DNA from: Aquimarina spongiae
GTDB taxonomy: Bacteria > Bacteroidota > Bacteroidia > Flavobacteriales > Flavobacteriaceae
DNA: 64,000 nucleotides
Direction: 5' to 3'
Assembly (NCBI RefSeq): GCF_900141785.1
Contig: NZ_FQYP01000002.1
Coordinates: 528,954 to 592,953 of the forward strand
Position numbers and translations under genes: made by a program. Under the pieces are notes generated by a model. That model did no database searches and was not told the DNA's origin. It was given only the letters and a program-made list of their open reading frames with translations. Numbering within the stretch: the stretch's first letter is position 1; every line of letters begins with the position of its first letter. Of this stretch, positions 33,273 to 40,657 are shown piece after piece.

Positions 33273-34304
33273 TTGACCCCAAACAAATCATATAAAAAAG
33301 TTTTTATTGGTATTAGCCTATTGCTCCTGATCTGTTTTGTTGCTAATATCAGTCTGGGATCTGTGTTTATTCCCTGGTTGGACACCCTGAGTAGTTTATT
33401 TGGCGGGAATGTTGAAAAAGAATCCTGGAGACATATCATTATCGACTACAGATTGCCCAAAGCAATCACTGCAGTTATCGTAGGCAGCGGGTTAGGTATC
33501 TCTGGGTTATTGATGCAAACGCTTTTTAGAAACCCTTTGGCGGGTCCTTTTGTTCTGGGAATCAGTTCCGGAGCCACTCTTGGAGTAGCCATTTTAATTC
33601 TCAGCAGTTCATTTGCCGGAGCTGCGGTATCTTTCTTTATTGTATCCAAATGGGGATTGGTTCTGGCTGCCAGTTTAGGAAGTGTTTTGGTCCTTTTTGC
33701 AGTAATGCTCGTTTCTATTCGGGTTCGAGATACTATGGCTATTTTAATCATTGGATTAATGTTTGGTAGTATTACCACTGCTGTGGTAAGCGTTCTATCC
33801 TACTTTGCTCCTGCTGATCAATTACAACAATATATTTTTTGGGGTTTCGGGAGTTTGGGGAACTTGACCTGGAACGATGTTTTGATCTTCTTCGGAATTT
33901 TTGCGATTGGAATTCTCCTTACTATTTTCTCGATAAAACCATTAAACACCTTATTACTCGGTGAGAATTATGCACGTAGTTTGGGATTAAATATTAAAAC
34001 AAGTCGTTTCCTTATTATTCTTTCTACAGGTATTTTGGCCGGAGGAATTACCGCTTTTGCCGGCCCAATTGCTTTTATTGGTTTGGCTGTACCACATCTC
34101 ACCCGACAATTGTTTCACACTTCGGATCATAAAACATTGATTCCTGCGGTGCTCCTAATCGGTAGCATTATCATGCTGGTTTGTGATAGTATTGCCCAAT
34201 TACCATCAAGCGAATATACTTTACCTATTAATGCTATCACTTCTCTTATTGGTGCCCCGGTAGTGATTTGGTTATTGGTAAGAAAACGCAAAATGTTATT
34301 CTAA
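33273..34304 (+). CDS. btuC: FecCD-family ABC permease, probable cobalamin permease BtuC
   Basis: A 343-residue permease with about ten membrane helices. Family segments are IIIDYRLPKAITAVIVGSGLGISG, LFRNPLAGPFVLGISSGATLG, GPIAFIGLAVPHLTRQL and INAITSLIGAPVVIWLL. It uses TTG as start, directly after the btuF stop (no gap), so translation is coupled. The ATPase gene btuD, which normally follows, is missing: the next gene is a DinB-family protein. Confidence 0.92.
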   Translation: MTPNKSYKKVFIGISLLLLICFVANISLGSVFIPWLDTLSSLFGGNVEKESWRHIIIDYRLPKAITAVIVGSGLGISGLLMQTLFRNPLAGPFVLGISSGATLGVAILILSSSFAGAAVSFFIVSKWGLVLAASLGSVLVLFAVMLVSIRVRDTMAILIIGLMFGSITTAVVSVLSYFAPADQLQQYIFWGFGSLGNLTWNDVLIFFGIFAIGILLTIFSIKPLNTLLLGENYARSLGLNIKTSRFLIILSTGILAGGITAFAGPIAFIGLAVPHLTRQLFHTSDHKTLIPAVLLIGSIIMLVCDSIAQLPSSEYTLPINAITSLIGAPVVIWLLVRKRKMLF

Positions 34305-34370
34305 AGGTTAACTTTCTTTTATTTCTATTGATCTACAAAATCAACTATCTTTAAGATCAAATCATTGGAT

Positions 34371-34946
34371 ATGAATGCTACAGAATATCTAGAAGGAATA
34401 CAAAAGCAATTTCAATACTACAAATCTTTAGGAGAAAAAACCATTGATCAATTACCCGCCGAACAACTCTTTTGGCAATACAATGAAGACAGTAATAGCA
34501 TTGGTATTATTGTAAAACATCTTTGGGGAAATATGATGTCTCGATGGACAGGTTTTCTAACTACTGATGGTGAAAAAGAATGGAGGGCCAGAGATGCCGA
34601 ATTTGAAAGTGACCTTACTACCAAAGAGCAAATTCTAGACAAATGGAACGAAGGTTGGACATGTCTCTTTAATGCGCTAGATAGTATTACCGAGGATAAT
34701 TTTGAGCAACCTGTTTATATCAGAAATATCGAACACACCATTACCGAAGCGATCAACCGACAATTAGCACATTATTCGTATCATATAGGTCAGATTGTTT
34801 TTCTGGGAAAAATGATCTCAGGTCCGCAGTGGCAAAGCCTTTCTATCCCCAAAGGAAAATCGTCTGAATACAATCAAAAAAGGTTCTCGGCGCCAAAACA
34901 CAAGGCACATTACACAGACAAATTGATGAAAGATAACAAAGGCTGA
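34371..34946 (+). CDS. DinB-like DUF1572 family protein
   Basis: A 191-residue four-helix-bundle protein of the DinB/YfiT superfamily. NSIGIIVKHLWGNMMSRWTGFL has the first metal-site His and QLAHYSYHIGQIVFLGK the other two; RDAEFE and EQPVYIRN are DUF1572 features. Members are metal-dependent transferases or hydrolases, often of unknown substrate (bacillithiol or mycothiol enzymes are relatives). ATG at 34371 is preferred to the TTG two codons upstream. It stands between btuC and dnaN without an apparent link to either. Confidence 0.85.
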   Translation: MNATEYLEGIQKQFQYYKSLGEKTIDQLPAEQLFWQYNEDSNSIGIIVKHLWGNMMSRWTGFLTTDGEKEWRARDAEFESDLTTKEQILDKWNEGWTCLFNALDSITEDNFEQPVYIRNIEHTITEAINRQLAHYSYHIGQIVFLGKMISGPQWQSLSIPKGKSSEYNQKRFSAPKHKAHYTDKLMKDNKG

Positions 34947-35035
34947 GAAATTGAATTCCTGAAATAGTCAATAACTCCTTTAGGTTTGTTAATAACTATG
35001 GTTTTCTGCATGACCTAATCCTTGGGGATTACAAT

Positions 35036-35043
35036 TATATTTG
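35036..35043 (+). promoter_or_regulatory. -7 promoter element of dnaN
   Basis: TATATTTG is an exact match to TAnnTTTG, 33 bases before the dnaN ATG. No TTTG at the usual -33 spacing, so the call rests on the -7 match and position. Confidence 0.5.
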
Positions 35044-35076
35044 CGTAAAACTGTACAAAACTAGTCACACATACAA

Positions 35077-36195
35077 ATGAAATTTATAGTATCCAGTTCA
35101 TATTTATTAAAACAACTTCAGGTATTAGGAGGAGTTATCAATAATAGTAACACCTTACCCATTTTAGATAACTTTTTATTCGAATTAGATGGTAACGCGT
35201 TAACGGTTTCAGCTTCGGATCTGGAAACCACAATGTCTGCCAAATTAGAAGTAGAATCTTCGGATCAAGGCACAGTGGCTGTTCCTGCAAAATTGTTGCT
35301 AGAAACCTTAAAAACATTTCCTGAGCAACCTTTGACCTTTGTAGTTGGAAACAATAATACTATTGAAATTAGCTCAAATCACGGTAAATATGCTTTGGCG
35401 TATGCTGATGGAGAAGAATTCCCGAAAGCTGTAGAACTGGAAGATCCAAGTTCGACTACTATCCTAGGAGATATCCTGGCTACTGCTATTAGTAAAACAA
35501 TTTTTGCTACTGGTAATGACGATTTGAGACCTGTGATGAGTGGAGTGTTCTTTCAATTTTCTACAGAAGGATTGACCTTTGTGGCTACCGATGCTCATAA
35601 ATTGGTGAAATATACCAGAGAAGATGTACAGGCTTCTCAATCTGCAGAATTTATCATGCCTAAAAAACCGTTGAATTTGCTTAAAGGTATTTTGGCAGGA
35701 AGCGATAGTGAAGTGATGATTGAATACAACGAATCCAATGCAAAATTCACTTTTGACGAAACACAATTAATTTGTCGTCTAATCGATGGGAAATACCCAA
35801 ATTATGAAGCAGTAATTCCAAAAGAGAATCCTAATAAGCTTACCATTGCCAGAACGCAGTTTTTAAATTCGGTAAGACGTGTATCTATATTCTCGAATAA
35901 AACTACACATCAAATTCGTTTAAAAATCGCTGGTGCTGAATTAAATATCTCTGCAGAAGACATCGACTACTCCAACAAAGCAGAAGAGAGACTTACTTGT
36001 GATTATCAGGGAGATGATATGCAAATCGGATTCAACTCTCGTTTTTTGAGCGAAATGCTTAATAATCTCAATGCCGACGATGTACAACTTGAGATGTCAT
36101 TACCCAACCGAGCTGGTATTCTTACTCCAGTAGATGGACTAGATGAAGGAGAATATGTGACCATGCTTGTGATGCCAGTAATGCTTAACAACTAG
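35077..36195 (+). CDS. dnaN: DNA polymerase III subunit beta (sliding clamp)
   Basis: A 372-residue clamp protein of three repeated domains. Typical segments: GGVINNSNTLPILDNFLFEL (domain 1), DDLRPVMSGVFFQFSTEGLTFVATDAHKL (domain 2), SRFLSEMLNNLNADDVQLEMSLPNRAGIL (domain 3), ending in a short MLVMPVMLNN tail (families usually end in MPMR/L). It tethers the replicative polymerase to DNA. It is not next to dnaA or recF here, as often in Bacteroidota. Confidence 0.97.
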   Translation: MKFIVSSSYLLKQLQVLGGVINNSNTLPILDNFLFELDGNALTVSASDLETTMSAKLEVESSDQGTVAVPAKLLLETLKTFPEQPLTFVVGNNNTIEISSNHGKYALAYADGEEFPKAVELEDPSSTTILGDILATAISKTIFATGNDDLRPVMSGVFFQFSTEGLTFVATDAHKLVKYTREDVQASQSAEFIMPKKPLNLLKGILAGSDSEVMIEYNESNAKFTFDETQLICRLIDGKYPNYEAVIPKENPNKLTIARTQFLNSVRRVSIFSNKTTHQIRLKIAGAELNISAEDIDYSNKAEERLTCDYQGDDMQIGFNSRFLSEMLNNLNADDVQLEMSLPNRAGILTPVDGLDEGEYVTMLVMPVMLNN

Positions 36196-36223
36196 AACAT
36201 AAAATCATTAAAAATACCATTAT

Positions 36224-36260
36224 ACATCCAATCCTATAGCCAGGGTTGGATGTTTTGGTT
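36224..36260 (+). terminator. Intrinsic terminator after dnaN
   Basis: Stem ACATCCAATCC/GGGTTGGATGT (36224-36234 and 36243-36253, one wobble pair) with an eight-base loop, then a T-rich tract on the plus strand. Confidence 0.8.
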
Positions 36261-36322
36261 TATAATTTTCTTTGGAATCTTTCTCTTTTTATAGTAAGTT
36301 TATCAGGTAAACCTAAGTGAAA

Positions 36323-36763
36323 ATGGCTACGATAAATCCATATATTACGTTTAACGGAAATTGCGAAGAAGCTTTTCTGTTTTATAAATCCGTTTTCGGA
36401 GGCGATTTTCGTTATGTAGGAAGATTTAATGAAATGCCAAAGAATCCTGATTACGCTGTGGATAAAGCCGATTTGGAAAAGATCATGCACATTTCCCTTC
36501 CGATTAGTAAAGAAACTATTCTAATGGGAAGTGACACCTCTGAAGCATTTGGAGGCCCTGTTAATCAAGGAAGTAATTTTTCGATTTCAATAACCGTAGA
36601 TACCATAGAAGAAACCACAAGAATCTTTAATGCTCTTTCTAAAGGAGGAAACATTACGATGCCTTTGGAGAAGACATTTTGGGGTTCTTTTTTTGGAACC
36701 TTTACAGACCAATACGGCATCCACTGGATGGTTGGCTGTGATGTAGAAAATAATACCCAATAA
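36323..36763 (+). CDS. VOC family protein, PhnB-like (glyoxalase/bleomycin resistance fold)
   Basis: A 146-residue protein beginning MATINPYITFNGNCEEAF, the PhnB-type opening (INPYLxFxGNCxEAxxFY). It has the two beta-alpha-beta-beta-beta halves of the vicinal-oxygen-chelate fold, with ILMGSDTSEAF and a C-terminal TDQYGIHWMVG strand. The ligand is unknown for these proteins. The GTG two codons earlier is a possible but weaker start. No partner gene in view. Confidence 0.9.
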   Translation: MATINPYITFNGNCEEAFLFYKSVFGGDFRYVGRFNEMPKNPDYAVDKADLEKIMHISLPISKETILMGSDTSEAFGGPVNQGSNFSISITVDTIEETTRIFNALSKGGNITMPLEKTFWGSFFGTFTDQYGIHWMVGCDVENNTQ

Positions 36764-36788
36764 CCCTAATATTATAAAAACACCTACT

Positions 36789-37187
36789 ATGAAAATTAAA
36801 ATAGTACTAATGGCACTCTTGGTAGGAGTAATTGCTACCGGATTTAGTCCGAAAGAAGATGTTGAAGGATACTCGTATGCTTTAGAAGTGAACTCACTTT
36901 CTGGAAAAGTAGAAAGTTTTGATGTCAAAATTGAAACTACTCCAGCTGGACACACCGAGTCTAAAGAAGTTGTTTTAAGAGGTATGCAAACTCCTTTTAA
37001 AAAGACTTTGAGAAGTGGAAAACACGTTATAAAGATTATTACCAATAGTGATAAAAAAACTTTAGAAGCAACTGTAATAGGTTTGTTGCATGATCAAAAA
37101 CAAAACTTTGCTTCATCGGTAAATGATAAAATTAAAACCTTGGAGTTGTTTGCTGGTCCAAATGGAAATTGTGGAGCCTCTCAATAA
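36789..37187 (+). CDS. Hypothetical secreted protein (132 residues)
   Basis: Signal peptide (MKIKIVLMALLVGVIATGFS) followed by about 110 residues predicted as alternating beta strands (YSYALEVNSLSGKVESFDVKIETT, HVIKIITN...TLEATVIGLLHD) and ending in NGNCGASQ. It has no lipobox and only one Cys, near the C-terminus. It lies 25 bases after the VOC gene on the same strand. I do not recognise a family. A periplasmic or secreted protein is all that can be said. Confidence 0.65.
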   Translation: MKIKIVLMALLVGVIATGFSPKEDVEGYSYALEVNSLSGKVESFDVKIETTPAGHTESKEVVLRGMQTPFKKTLRSGKHVIKIITNSDKKTLEATVIGLLHDQKQNFASSVNDKIKTLELFAGPNGNCGASQ

Positions 37188-37246
37188 AGTATTGACTCAC
37201 ATTTCATTGATCAGAAATCATCTTAGTCATGGTCAATTAAAAATTC

Positions 37247-37276
37247 ATATAGCATCTTCTTGAGATGCTATATTTG
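37247..37276 (+). promoter_or_regulatory. -7 element overlapped by an 11-base palindrome
   Basis: TATATTTG at 37269-37276 matches TAnnTTTG, 16 bases before the ATG of the epimerase gene. A perfect inverted repeat (arms 37247-37257 and 37263-37273, ATATAGCATCT/AGATGCTATAT, five-base loop) runs into this element. It could be an operator or the terminator of the previous gene; no T-tract follows it. Confidence 0.5.
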
Positions 37277-37292
37277 TATAGAGACAAATCAT

Positions 37293-38294
37293 ATGCAGAA
37301 AATTGGAGTTATAGGGGCTACTGGTATGCTGGGGCACCATGTTGCAAAACTAGTTCAGTCTGATCCAGACCATGAACTCTTTGTAATACATCGAAAAAAC
37401 TCTAATCTTTCTACTATTTCAGATCTTACATTTCAGGCAAGAATAGCGGATCTCGACGACAAGGATAGTTTAATTACGGCTTTCGAAGGATTGGATTATG
37501 TACTGAATTGCGGAGCATACTACCCTACTGTCCCTAGGCCCTTAAAAGAAGAGTTGAATATTGCTAAAAAGCAAATCAACAACTTTGTTGCTGCTATCAA
37601 AGAAAACAGTGTCAAGAAAGCATTGTATTTGGGAGGTGCTATAGCAATCCCCAAATCCAAAACCGGAATCGCCAACGAAGATGAAATTTATACTCAAAGC
37701 CCTAAAAACAAATCCGCCTATGTACAGGTAAAATGGATAATGGATAAAATCGCAAGAGAAGCCGGCGCAAATGGAATACCCATTGTGATTGGTATCCCTT
37801 CGATGACTTTTGGCGAATATGATTATGGCCCTTCAACTGGGCGTATTATTACCAATACTGTAAACCAAACCTTACCGGGATATGTACAAGGAGATAGAAA
37901 CGTAGTGTATGCTGGAGATGCGGCTCGTGGATTATTGTCGGCTTGTTTCAAAGGAAAAATAGGACATCGTTACCTTATTACCGGAGAAAATGTCTCTATG
38001 AAAACGCTTATTGAAACCATTATCAGATTAGAAAACATTGATCAAATGCCAAAATCTGTATCCCTGGGCTTGGCGAAACTGATTTCAAAAATTAAGATTA
38101 CCAAATACAAATTCTTTGGAGGAGAACTGCCTCTTCTAGACGATACTGCTATAGCTGTGATGTCTGCCGGGCAATTCCTGAATGGAGACAAAGCCAAAGA
38201 AGAACTTGGATATACCCCACAAACTACTTTAGAACAAGCCATACGCCGTACTATTGACTGGTTTATATCACAAAATTACATATCCAAACCTTAG
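37293..38294 (+). CDS. NAD-dependent epimerase/dehydratase (extended SDR, dihydroflavonol reductase-like)
   Basis: About 333 residues from the MQKIGVIGATGMLG start. The Rossmann fingerprint GATGMLGHH binds NAD(P); the substrate helix carries YVQVKWIMDKIAREA (Tyr-x-x-x-Lys of the catalytic centre); GIPSMTFGEYDYGPSTG and the C-terminal EELGYTPQTTLEQAIRRTIDWF are typical of the extended short-chain dehydrogenases. The substrate cannot be told. The TTG reading from 37260 adds residues upstream of the promoter and is rejected. A hydrolase gene starts 12 bases after it and is probably co-transcribed. Confidence 0.88.
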   Translation: MQKIGVIGATGMLGHHVAKLVQSDPDHELFVIHRKNSNLSTISDLTFQARIADLDDKDSLITAFEGLDYVLNCGAYYPTVPRPLKEELNIAKKQINNFVAAIKENSVKKALYLGGAIAIPKSKTGIANEDEIYTQSPKNKSAYVQVKWIMDKIAREAGANGIPIVIGIPSMTFGEYDYGPSTGRIITNTVNQTLPGYVQGDRNVVYAGDAARGLLSACFKGKIGHRYLITGENVSMKTLIETIIRLENIDQMPKSVSLGLAKLISKIKITKYKFFGGELPLLDDTAIAVMSAGQFLNGDKAKEELGYTPQTTLEQAIRRTIDWFISQNYISKP

Positions 38295-38306
38295 CACATC
38301 AGATCT

Positions 38307-39155
38307 ATGAAACTCATTCCTGCCACCGATAGTTATCCACTTTCTGCCCAGATTTACAGATCAAATAAGGACGTTTCAAAAAACAAAGTCTTGATCATGA
38401 ATTCTGCAACGGCGGTGGATAAGAAATTGTATCATCATTATTCGGTATATATGTCAGAAAAAGGGTATGATGTAATCACCTATGATTATAGAGGAATTGC
38501 AGCTTCTAGACCCAAAAAGCTAAGAGGGTTTACGACTTCGTTTTTAGAATGGGGGCAACACGATTTTTCTGGAGTAGTTGATTTTGCCTTACGAGAGTTC
38601 CCGGGTCAACAACTTTTTGTTTTTGGTCATAGTATCGGAGGAACCATCATTGGTATGACAGAACATTGTAAAAAAATAAGTGGTATCATCAACATAGGAG
38701 CTCAAACCGCCTATTATAAGGATTGGGATAAAAAACAGCGACGAAAGATTTATTTTCTTTGGCATGGAGTGTTACCACTAATTACTAAAATAGTTGGTTA
38801 TTTTCCTGGTAAGAAATTAGGAATGCTAGAAGATGTGCCCAAAGGTGTTATTGACCAATGGCACCAAAGACGTTTACAAGAAGATATGAAAGAGCAACTT
38901 GAAGCTAACGGAATCCAATTTTTCTATGATGCTTATCCCAATAAATTGCTAACTTTGGGAGTAGAAGATGATCCTATTGGTACCGAAGCGGCAATCCGAA
39001 GAATTCATGATTCTTTTATACAAGCCGATAAACAATTAAAGGTAATTCAACTAAAGGATGTGCCTACCAATAAAATTGGTCATTTTGGTTTTTTCAGCAG
39101 GAAATTCAAAGACACCCTCTGGAAAGAAACACTGCATTGGTTTGATGCTATCTAG
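38307..39155 (+). CDS. Alpha/beta hydrolase family protein
   Basis: A 282-residue hydrolase-like protein. The strand-turn YDYRGIAASRPKKLRGF is followed by the nucleophile elbow FGHSIGGTIIG (Ser in GHSIGG); the acid is probably in GVEDDPIGTE and the base in IGHFGFF near the C-terminus. The lid region is helical and Lys/Arg rich (DWDKKQRRKIYFLWHGVLP). It matches the type annotated as conserved serine hydrolases without defined substrate in Flavobacteriia. It is coupled with the epimerase gene upstream (12-base gap). Confidence 0.85.
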   Translation: MKLIPATDSYPLSAQIYRSNKDVSKNKVLIMNSATAVDKKLYHHYSVYMSEKGYDVITYDYRGIAASRPKKLRGFTTSFLEWGQHDFSGVVDFALREFPGQQLFVFGHSIGGTIIGMTEHCKKISGIINIGAQTAYYKDWDKKQRRKIYFLWHGVLPLITKIVGYFPGKKLGMLEDVPKGVIDQWHQRRLQEDMKEQLEANGIQFFYDAYPNKLLTLGVEDDPIGTEAAIRRIHDSFIQADKQLKVIQLKDVPTNKIGHFGFFSRKFKDTLWKETLHWFDAI

Positions 39156-39185
39156 GAAAACAAATACATAAATACTGCATTGTTA

Positions 39186-40121
39186 ATGACAAAACAAGAT
39201 CTAAAAGACTGTCATACCAGAATCACACCTTATATTCATAGAACTCCTGTTCTTACTTCTCGATTGCTTAACGAAATTTGTGGAACTTCTATTTTCTTTA
39301 AGTGTGAAAACTTTCAGCGTATGGGAGCTTTCAAAATGAGAGGCGCTGCCAATGCTATTCTTCAGCTTACTGCAGCACAACAATCCAAAGGAGTAGTTAC
39401 CCATTCTTCTGGGAATTTTGCACAAGCTATATCACTTGCAGCCAAAAGTTTGGGGGTAAAAGCTTACATCGTGATGCCTTCTACTGCCCCACAAGTCAAA
39501 AAAGATGCTGTAAAAGGATATGGAGGTGAAATCATAGAATGCCCTCCTACCTTACAAGATCGAGAAAATACTTCGATGCAAATCCAAAAAGAAAAAGGAG
39601 CTGCTTTTTTACACCCTTCTAATGACCTGGATGTTATTTTGGGGCAAGGTACAGCTGCTCTAGAACTATTAGAAGACCAACAGGATTTGGAATATATCTT
39701 TACTCCCGTTGGTGGTGGAGGACTTATTGCAGGTACCGCTCTTGCAGCTCACTTTTTTGGAACTAATTGTAAAGTGATCGGTGGAGAACCTTTTGAGGTA
39801 GATGACGCCTATCGATCACTGCAAAGTGGCAAAATTGAAACAAACACCAGTACCAACACCATAGCAGACGGACTTAAAACCCAGTTAGGAGATATTAATT
39901 TCCCAATCATACAAAAGCACGTTTCTGAGATTATACGAGTAGAAGAGCAAGAAATCGTGGATGCCATGAAATTGATCTGGGAGCGTATGAAAATAATTAT
40001 AGAACCTTCTTGCGCGGTACCTTTTGCAGCTTTGCTTAAGGATAAAGAACGTTTTCAAAATAAAAAAATAGGTATTGTACTATCTGGTGGTAATGTGGAT
40101 TTAAATCACCTCCCTTTTTAA
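39186..40121 (+). CDS. Threonine/serine dehydratase (PLP-dependent)
   Basis: A 311-residue fold-type II PLP enzyme deaminating threonine or serine to the 2-oxo acid. The PLP-binding Lys is in RMGAFKMRGAANAI; the phosphate-binding loop is VGGGGLIAGTAL, SGNFAQAISLAAK is the substrate loop, and VLSGGNVD is the C-terminal PLP loop. It lacks a C-terminal ACT regulatory domain, so it is a catabolic or serine-racemase-like form rather than feedback-inhibited IlvA. The ATG at 39186 is preferred to the TTG two codons earlier. Confidence 0.92.
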   Translation: MTKQDLKDCHTRITPYIHRTPVLTSRLLNEICGTSIFFKCENFQRMGAFKMRGAANAILQLTAAQQSKGVVTHSSGNFAQAISLAAKSLGVKAYIVMPSTAPQVKKDAVKGYGGEIIECPPTLQDRENTSMQIQKEKGAAFLHPSNDLDVILGQGTAALELLEDQQDLEYIFTPVGGGGLIAGTALAAHFFGTNCKVIGGEPFEVDDAYRSLQSGKIETNTSTNTIADGLKTQLGDINFPIIQKHVSEIIRVEEQEIVDAMKLIWERMKIIIEPSCAVPFAALLKDKERFQNKKIGIVLSGGNVDLNHLPF

Positions 40122-40224
40122 ACAATAAGAAGTCTATCAGCTATGCTTTAAGCTTTTATACTTTTTTTAACATTTCTCAAAACTCCCCTATTTTAAGTGG
40201 TTTACAGAACCATCTCCTAATTTT

Positions 40225-40269
40225 TTAGTAGAACTACTAATTAATTAGTTGTAAAACTAATCGATTAGT
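40225..40269. promoter_or_regulatory. Three stacked palindromes, probable BlaI/MecI-type operators
   Basis: Three inverted repeats sharing CTA/TAG half-sites: TTAGTAG-AA-CTACTAA (40225-40240), the perfect palindrome ACTAATTAATTAGT (40236-40249) and the perfect palindrome ACTAATCGATTAGT (40256-40269). They resemble the TACTA/TAGTA half-sites bound by BlaI and MecI and flank or overlap the promoter of the blaI-like gene, pointing to autoregulation. Confidence 0.7.
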
Positions 40270-40279
40270 AGTATGTTTG
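40249..40279 (+). promoter_or_regulatory. Promoter of the blaI-M56 operon
   Basis: TTG at 40249-40251, a 20-base spacer, and TATGTTTG at 40272-40279 give a close match to the Bacteroidota consensus. The third palindrome fills the spacer. The ATG follows the -7 element by 18 bases. Confidence 0.65.
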
Positions 40280-40297
40280 TGCTATACAATTAGAATT

Positions 40298-40657
40298 ATG
40301 CAGAAATTAGCCAAAAGAGAAGAGCAAATTATGCAAAGCCTTTGGAAACTGGAAAAGGCTTTCATCAAGGAAATTATAGCTGAGTTACCCAATCCCAAAC
40401 CTCACTATAATACAACCGCGACCATTGTAAAAATTCTTGAAGAAAAAGGATTTATCAGTCATGTTGCTTTCGGAAATAGCTTTCAGTACTATCCGCTGAT
40501 CAGCAAAGACGAATATCAAAAAGAAGTCGTGGGCGATGTAGTTAATAATTATTTTGACAACTCCCCTCTGGCGCTGGTAAAATTCTTTGCCAAAGAAGAA
40601 AAAATCAACTCACAAGAATTAGAAGAAATCATACAACTGATCAAAAAGAAAAAATAA
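40298..40657 (+). CDS. BlaI/MecI/CopY family transcriptional repressor
   Basis: A 119-residue winged-helix repressor: MQKLAKREEQIMQSLWKLEKAF, then helix-turn-helix HYNTTATIVKILEEKGFISH, the strand SFQYYPLISKDEYQKEV, and a C-terminal dimerisation helix (ALVKFFAKEEKINSQELEEIIQLIKKKK). In BlaI systems a partner M56 (BlaR1-like) protease triggers loss of repression; here that partner starts at the last base of this gene. No beta-lactamase is nearby, so the regulated output is unknown. The start at 40298 gives the family N-terminus. Confidence 0.92.
   Translation: MQKLAKREEQIMQSLWKLEKAFIKEIIAELPNPKPHYNTTATIVKILEEKGFISHVAFGNSFQYYPLISKDEYQKEVVGDVVNNYFDNSPLALVKFFAKEEKINSQELEEIIQLIKKKK

Noticed and set aside
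37260..37292. TTG start extending the epimerase upstream
   Set aside because: The extension overlaps the -7 element and adds residues before the Rossmann fingerprint; the ATG at 37293 fits the family.
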